In this document: piece by piece, positions 59,895-64,000 of the stretch | How the letters are laid out: the number at the start of each line of letters is the position of its first letter | Numbering within the stretch: the stretch's first letter is position 1 | Source: Polaribacter butkevichii | Lineage (GTDB): Bacteria > Bacteroidota > Bacteroidia > Flavobacteriales > Flavobacteriaceae | Length of the DNA stretch: 64,000 bases | Direction of reading: 5' to 3' | NCBI RefSeq assembly: GCF_038024105.1 | Contig: NZ_CP150661.1 | Span: 682,001 to 746,000, forward strand | Made by a program: the position numbers and the translations under genes | The notes under the pieces: generated by a model | Seen by the model: only the letters and a program-made list of their open reading frames with translations | The model's database searches: none | Told to the model about the DNA's origin: nothing

Positions 59895-59997
59895 ATATAT
59901 TAATCTTTACTTATTAAAAACAGAAAAGAGCAATTATTTACATAATTGCCCTTCAAATAAATCAACCATTAACATAATAGTAGATTATTTTTTTCTG

Positions 59998-60888
59998 TTA
60001 TCTTATTACACTTCCTGATAAAACTGCTAATGGTCCTGCTCCCATAGAAATTACTGTATGGTTTTCTGCGTCTGCTGGTACAACATGCGCTAAAGGTTTT
60101 AATGCAAACGGTGCAGCACTATTATCTGGACTTGGTTCTACAGAAATTACAACTGTTTTTCCTTTTAAATCTGTAGGAAAATCTACACCTGCTGCAGATC
60201 CTGTAACATAATCTTCTCCTGGATAACCTGGTCCATTACCTACTGAACCCTTGTAAGGTGAAGTAGCTGCGTTATCATCTGCTGCGTCAACTGCAGTAAA
60301 TGTACCTGTACTTACTGGTGTTCCGTTTAAAACAACCCATCCTTCATATTTCCATCCTTCAGGTAAAGTTGGTAAACTTAAACCTGCAACTGCTGGCTCA
60401 TTCGTATTATCTAAAAACCAAACTCCACTTGCTTCATTCGTAGTATCAGCATCTGTTGGTGTTGCTAAAATGTATTTTCCCCAAGAATTACTAAAATCAC
60501 CTACAATTCCTGTAGAAGTAACACTTGCAGAATTTCCAGAAAAATCTCCGGCTAAAATTTTTGTTGCTGCTGGTGCTAAAGCTGCTGCTCCGGTTTCACC
60601 TGCTGGCTCAATAGATAAAACAAATGTTGTTGCTGCTTCTAAATCATCAATTCCTACAGTATATGTTTGCGGAAAAGACACACTAGTAAAAGTTCCTGTA
60701 CTTACTGGGCTACCATTTACAATTAACCATCCTTCGTAAACGAAATCAGCTCCTAATTCTTCTAAACCTGTAAAGTCTACTGTTAAACTTCCTGTTGTTG
60801 GTACATTGTTGTTGTTGTCATCATCACTACAAGCTACAAAAGTTGTTGCGATTGCAATTGCGATTGCTAAATTTAAAATTTTTTTCAT
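59998..60888 (-). CDS. Lipoprotein with two 130-residue repeats (RskA-like extracytoplasmic domain)
   Basis: A 296-residue lipoprotein (lipobox Cys20, TTFVAC) followed by an Asp/Asn-rich linker (SDDDNNNN). It contains two copies of a domain: YEGWLIVNGSPVSTGTFT at 51-68 and YEGWVVLNGTPVSTGTFT at 181-198, exactly 130 residues apart, each with FVLSIEP or VVISVEP about 40-70 residues later. The motif resembles the extracytoplasmic part of anti-sigma-K (RskA) factors, but no membrane helix or sigma-binding part is present. Its promoter has a perfect 16-bp palindrome 21 bases before the -7 element. It sits behind a Crp/Fnr gene on the same strand. Surface or periplasmic function unknown. Confidence 0.8.
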   Translation of the reverse strand: MKKILNLAIAIAIATTFVACSDDDNNNNVPTTGSLTVDFTGLEELGADFVYEGWLIVNGSPVSTGTFTSVSFPQTYTVGIDDLEAATTFVLSIEPAGETGAAALAPAATKILAGDFSGNSASVTSTGIVGDFSNSWGKYILATPTDADTTNEASGVWFLDNTNEPAVAGLSLPTLPEGWKYEGWVVLNGTPVSTGTFTAVDAADDNAATSPYKGSVGNGPGYPGEDYVTGSAAGVDFPTDLKGKTVVISVEPSPDNSAAPFALKPLAHVVPADAENHTVISMGAGPLAVLSGSVIR

Positions 60889-60917
60889 CTTATTAATATT
60901 TATGTTAATGTTGATGA

Positions 60918-60962
60918 CAAAGTTAAATTCTTAATGAATCATGAAATGTTAGCTAGCTAACA
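60918..60962 (-). promoter_or_regulatory. Promoter and palindromic operator of the repeat lipoprotein gene
   Basis: TGTTAGCTAGCTAACA at 60947-60962 is a perfect 16-bp palindrome (Crp-like half sites TGTTA/TAACA). 21 bases nearer the gene TAACTTTG on the minus strand (60918-60925) matches TAnnTTTG exactly; start codon 60888. It lies one base after the stop of the Crp/Fnr gene. Confidence 0.65.
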
Positions 60963-60963
60963 C

Positions 60964-61635
60964 TTATGCAATTTTTTGAAGTAATCTTATTTCTTTTCTA
61001 TTAAATGTGATAATATTTGCCTCTTTTAACTCATTCATTAACACATTTAAATTAGACCTAGAGGTACCAATTAAGGATGCAATATCTTTTTGAGTATAAG
61101 GGTGTTCTATTATTTTATCTCCTGTTTTTTCACAATCATGTCCATATTCCTCACACAATTCTTTCATAAATTCTAAAAATCTAGTTTTAGAATCTTTAAA
61201 TAAAATTAATTGTAATCTTCTTTCTAATTTTTTAAAACGAAAACCTAAAAATTTATATATTTTTAAACTAAAGGTTTTATTATCTCGCATTAAATCATGC
61301 ATGGTATCTACTCCTATTGGGCAGATTGAAGTGGTTGCATCTACAGATTGGGCAAATTCATTTCTTGTTTCTTCTCCTAAAATGGCTTTTTCTCCAAACA
61401 ATTCTCCTTTTGTTAAAATTGCTTTTACAACTTCGGTACCATCTTCATTATAGTACCCAATTTTTACTTTTCCTTTTTCTATTAAATAGACTTTACTTGC
61501 TGCATCTTCTTCAAAGTAGATGTAATCACTTTTTTTATAAGCATCAAAATTATGACACTTTTTATATTCTTTAAATTTGTGTGGACAAAGTAGATTAAAT
61601 AAGTTTACATTATCAAAAAACCATAAGTTATTCAT
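60964..61635 (-). CDS. Crp/Fnr family transcriptional regulator
   Basis: A 223-residue regulator. N-terminal Cys17 and Cys27 (LLCPHKFKEYKKCHNF), cNMP-binding beta-barrel (KSDYIYFEEDAASKVYLIEKGKVKIGYYNEDGTEVVKAILTKGELFGEKAIL), and winged helix (YTQKDIASLIGTSRSNLNVLMNELKEANIITFNRKEIRLL). Further cysteines at CPIG, CEEYGHDC. Unlike E. coli FNR it does not have the canonical N-terminal cluster, so the signal (redox, NO, nucleotide) is open. It is 75 bases upstream of the repeat lipoprotein gene on the same strand, and is a candidate for the dyads found at five promoters in the window. Confidence 0.93.
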   Translation of the reverse strand: MNNLWFFDNVNLFNLLCPHKFKEYKKCHNFDAYKKSDYIYFEEDAASKVYLIEKGKVKIGYYNEDGTEVVKAILTKGELFGEKAILGEETRNEFAQSVDATTSICPIGVDTMHDLMRDNKTFSLKIYKFLGFRFKKLERRLQLILFKDSKTRFLEFMKELCEEYGHDCEKTGDKIIEHPYTQKDIASLIGTSRSNLNVLMNELKEANIITFNRKEIRLLQKIA

Positions 61636-61705
61636 AAAAAATCAATTTAGTTTTGGTTCTTTAATAAGTCTAAAAATGTAGTGATAGCTTACAAAAACAC
61701 AGAAC

Positions 61706-62401
61706 TTAAATAACTAATTTTAGCAATAAATTGGGGTTTGGACAATTTTTTTGATAAAATGCTATATTTTCTTCGGATGAAACTCCTGGATAATCTCCAA
61801 AATTATCTTCTAAATCTCTAATAATTTGAAAATGTAAATGTGGTGCATAATCTCCATTTACCACTGCACTTCCTAAATATCCTATGGTATCTCCTTGTAA
61901 AATTGAATCTCCAACTTTTATGTTTTCTATAGATTTTAAAGATAAATGACCGTATAAAGTATAGAATATTTCTTTTTTAATTTGATGTTTTAAAATAATT
62001 GTTGGGCCATAGTCTCCATAATTCACATTATTTTTAAAACTATGAATTTCTCCATCTAACGCTGCTAATACTTTTGTGTTTTCAGCACACCATAAATCTA
62101 TACCTAAATGAATGTTTCTCTGTTTTTCTTTAGATTGATTCTTAAAATAAGTACTTCTGTCGTAGATATTTCTTTTTTCTAAATAACCACCAAATGCAAC
62201 GTTGGCTTTATTTTTTTTTAGAAAAGAATCAATATATAGTTCCCATTCTGTGGATGAAGAAATATCAAAATGCAATAAATCTTTATTTTTTGATGAAATT
62301 GCTATCGGAAAATAGTCTTCAAAAGAAATACTTGCATCAATAACGGATGTGGGCTCTTTTGATATTTGTCGTAAAAAATGATTAAATTTTTCGGTATTCA
62401 T
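61706..62401 (-). CDS. M23 family peptidase
   Basis: A 231-residue LytM-type metallopeptidase, zinc ligands in HLGIDLWCAENTKVLAALDGEI (His, Asp) and YAPHLHFQIIRDL (H-x-H), plus TLYGHLSLK. No signal peptide; start placed at 62401 (MNTEKFNHFLRQ) since the longer frame adds a hydrophobic stretch of eight residues. It may act on peptidoglycan or be a non-catalytic regulator; the full ligand set suggests it is active. Cytosolic-looking N-terminus is odd for an M23 peptidase. Confidence 0.87.
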   Translation of the reverse strand: MNTEKFNHFLRQISKEPTSVIDASISFEDYFPIAISSKNKDLLHFDISSSTEWELYIDSFLKKNKANVAFGGYLEKRNIYDRSTYFKNQSKEKQRNIHLGIDLWCAENTKVLAALDGEIHSFKNNVNYGDYGPTIILKHQIKKEIFYTLYGHLSLKSIENIKVGDSILQGDTIGYLGSAVVNGDYAPHLHFQIIRDLEDNFGDYPGVSSEENIAFYQKNCPNPNLLLKLVI

Positions 62402-62570
62402 AAGTAAAAGGAAAAAAACGATCAAAATATATCAAAAGTTTTTTATTTATATAATTTTAACTAGGTATTTTCTGCAAGGTTATAATATTATTAAAAAAAC
62501 ATTTCAGTAATTTTTAAATAATTTTAAGAATTGCTACTTTATCATTTGGTTTAAACAAAAAGTAACTATG

Positions 62571-63131
62571 TTATTTTAGCAACTCATCTATAGTTTCTCT
62601 AACCTTTTTACTATTCCAGTTTGCAGCACCAGATTCATCTATAATAATTTTACCTTCTTTATCTATTAAAAAAGTTCTTGGAATACTTTTTACTTTAAAA
62701 GTTGTTGGTGGCACTGTTAAGGGACTATAAGCTTTAAAATTATAATTTTTCTTTTTTAAAAAAGAAGCAATCACATCTTGTGATTCATTTGACACCAAAA
62801 TAAATTCAATTTTACCTCCATAATCGTTATACAATGCTTGAAGTGACGGCATTTCTGCAATACAAGGCGGACACCAAGTAGCCCACATATTTACCAATAA
62901 AACTTTACCTTTTGCTTCATTTAAACGATAGCTATTACCTTCTAAATCTTTTAAATTCCAATCATAACTACTAACTAATTTTACATCAGTTGCTTTGTTA
63001 ATACTTGGACTTAATTTTGCTATAACTGTCTGTAAACCTATTTGAATTTGCTGTCTTGTTGTTGGAATAATTAACAAGCCAATTATTATAACAAAAACTA
63101 TATTCTTAACTACGCCTTTCTTTTTGTACAT
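62571..63131 (-). CDS. TlpA family membrane-anchored thioredoxin
   Basis: A 186-residue protein with N-terminal membrane anchor (VVKNIVFVIIIGLLIIPTT) and a thioredoxin fold facing the periplasm: active site WCPPC at 86-90 (NMWATWCPPCIAEMPSL), cis-Pro VKSIPRTFLIDKEGKIIID. It would reduce disulfides in the periplasm, e.g. for cytochrome c or copper-site assembly. Single gene between M23 and aconitase genes. Confidence 0.93.
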   Translation of the reverse strand: MYKKKGVVKNIVFVIIIGLLIIPTTRQQIQIGLQTVIAKLSPSINKATDVKLVSSYDWNLKDLEGNSYRLNEAKGKVLLVNMWATWCPPCIAEMPSLQALYNDYGGKIEFILVSNESQDVIASFLKKKNYNFKAYSPLTVPPTTFKVKSIPRTFLIDKEGKIIIDESGAANWNSKKVRETIDELLK

Positions 63132-63148
63132 ACCTTTAATAATAAAAG

Positions 63149-63182
63149 TAAAAAGCGCTAATTTTTCAATTAACGCTTTTTT
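63149..63182 (-). terminator. Terminator of the aconitase gene
   Basis: On the minus strand stem aaaaaagcgttaatt with aattagcgctttt (one bulge), 4-base loop, followed by a T-run. Confidence 0.85.
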
Positions 63183-63201
63183 AAATTATAGTTTAAACGC
63201 T

Positions 63202-64000
63202 TTATTTTGCGTTCTCCTTTTTAATTAAATTTAAAGCAGAGCCTTCATTATACCAATCTATCTGACCTTGGTTATAGGTATGGTTTGCAATGATTGTATC
63301 TTTAGAACCGTCTGCATGCACCACATCTATAGTTAATGGTTTATTAGGAGCAAACTCATTTAAATCTACAAAGTTAAATGTATCATCTTCTTGAATTAAA
63401 TCGTAATCTGCTTCATTATTAAATGTTAAACCTAACATTCCTTGTTTTTTCAAGTTTGTTTCATGAATACGAGCAAAAGATTTTACTAAAACAGCAGCAA
63501 CACCTAAATGTCTAGGCTCCATTGCAGCGTGTTCTCTAGAAGAACCTTCACCATAATTATGATCACCAACAACAATAGATTTTACACCTGCAGCTTTATA
63601 AGCTCTTGCAGTATCTGGTACTCCACCAAATTCTCCCGTTAATTGATTTTTAACAAAATTGGTTTTCTTACCAAAAGCATTTACAGCTCCAATTAAACAG
63701 TTGTTAGATATATTATCTAAATGACCTCTGTAGCGTAACCATGGTCCTGCCATAGAAATATGGTCTGTAGTACATTTACCAAAAGCTTTTATTAATAATT
63801 TTACGCCTGTTAAATTGTTTCCTAAAGGTGTAAAAGGTTCTAATAATTGTAATCTTTCAGAATCTTCTTTTACAGCAATTTGTACATGACTTCCATCTTC
63901 TTCTGGTGCTAAATAACCATCATCTTTTACTTCAAAACCTTTTGGAGGTAATTCCCATCCTGTTGGTTCATCAAACATTACTTCCTCTCCGTTTTCGTTG
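63202..64000 (-). CDS. acnA: Aconitate hydratase, C-terminal part (5' end outside window)
   Basis: The frame is open to the window edge, so only the last 266 codons of an approximately 750-residue enzyme are present. Seen: swivel (domain 4) motifs [70 protein letters not shown] and [21 protein letters not shown]. The sequence order is that of mitochondrial-type aconitase. It interconverts citrate and isocitrate in the TCA cycle with a [4Fe-4S] cluster, whose ligands are upstream of the window. Confidence 0.95.
   Translation of the reverse strand, partial: NENGEEVMFDEPTGWELPPKGFEVKDDGYLAPEEDGSHVQIAVKEDSERLQLLEPFTPLGNNLTGVKLLIKAFGKCTTDHISMAGPWLRYRGHLDNISNNCLIGAVNAFGKKTNFVKNQLTGEFGGVPDTARAYKAAGVKSIVVGDHNYGEGSSREHAAMEPRHLGVAAVLVKSFARIHETNLKKQGMLGLTFNNEADYDLIQEDDTFNFVDLNEFAPNKPLTIDVVHADGSKDTIIANHTYNQGQIDWYNEGSALNLIKKENAK

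Noticed and set aside
59928..59953. Hairpin gcaattat/ataattgc between aminotransferase and repeat lipoprotein as a terminator
   Set aside because: Short AT-rich stem with no T-run after it; too weak to call.

Overview
The window is a low-GC (roughly one third G+C) chromosome segment from a member of the Bacteroidota, most likely a marine flavobacterium of the Polaribacter/Tenacibaculum type. The signs are promoters of the TAnnTTTG (-7) type, short A/T-rich leaders without strong Shine-Dalgarno sequences, SUSC-free but typically flavobacterial gene families (DUF6515, OstA-like, LytS/LytTR pairs, Crp/Fnr with a CPHKF start) and short palindromic repeats familiar from flavobacterial genomes. The genus is an inference. 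No rRNA, tRNA, CRISPR array, prophage or complete insertion sequence was found.

Layout. 1-4.9 kb: end of a copper/silver RND efflux operon (CusA tail, a four-helix-bundle gene inserted as a repeat-flanked unit, TolC, CusB, HMA lipoprotein). 4.9-11.7 kb: nitroreductase/AraC pair, then a three-gene unit of two flavoprotein oxidases and a nitrobindin-like heme-barrel protein, then MgtC. 11.8-15.7 kb: degenerate DEAD-like protein, ThiE/TenI-like protein, MscS channel, two small secreted proteins. 15.7-16.4 kb: a gene-free stretch packed with palindromic repeats. 16.4-22.9 kb: LytS/LytTR two-component system beside a TolC-MacA-MacB-type tripartite efflux operon. 23-27.5 kb: a toxin-antitoxin remnant (toxin frameshifted), patatin, LLM oxidoreductase, thioredoxin-like protein and porin. 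27.7-32.3 kb: nitric oxide detoxification/respiration (Rrf2 regulator, cupin, quinol NO reductase, truncated hemoglobin, universal stress protein). 32.4-38.8 kb: AraC regulator divergent from a seven-gene TetR-controlled aldehyde/electrophile operon. 39-47 kb: housekeeping (TrmH, polyphosphate glucokinase, GNAT, M48 protease, SpoT, Fur, PurA). 47.1-57 kb: nitrite respiration island (599-residue unknown, RIC/ScdA, SCO, FGE-like, NirK-cytochrome c, second Rrf2, heme-copper-like membrane protein, PLP decarboxylase, cysteine-less RIC paralogue). 57-64 kb: OstA/LptA-like, aminotransferase, tandem-repeat lipoprotein, Crp/Fnr, M23 peptidase, TlpA, aconitase (partial).

How it fits together. NirK reduces nitrite to NO and the NO reductase reduces NO to N2O; no N2O reductase is in the window. 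Two Rrf2 regulators carry cysteines at identical positions (92, 99, 105) and an 18-bp dyad AAAGA...TCTTT sits beside each of their gene groups. Independently, several promoters (nirK, the 599-residue gene, the RIC paralogue, a porin, a lipoprotein behind a Crp/Fnr gene) have a 12-bp dyad placed 23 nt before the -7 element, the position expected of a Crp/Fnr activator. This candidate regulon, with the uncharacterised 599-residue protein and the RIC-like protein that has lost its Cys-Cys pair, is the most novel part of the window.
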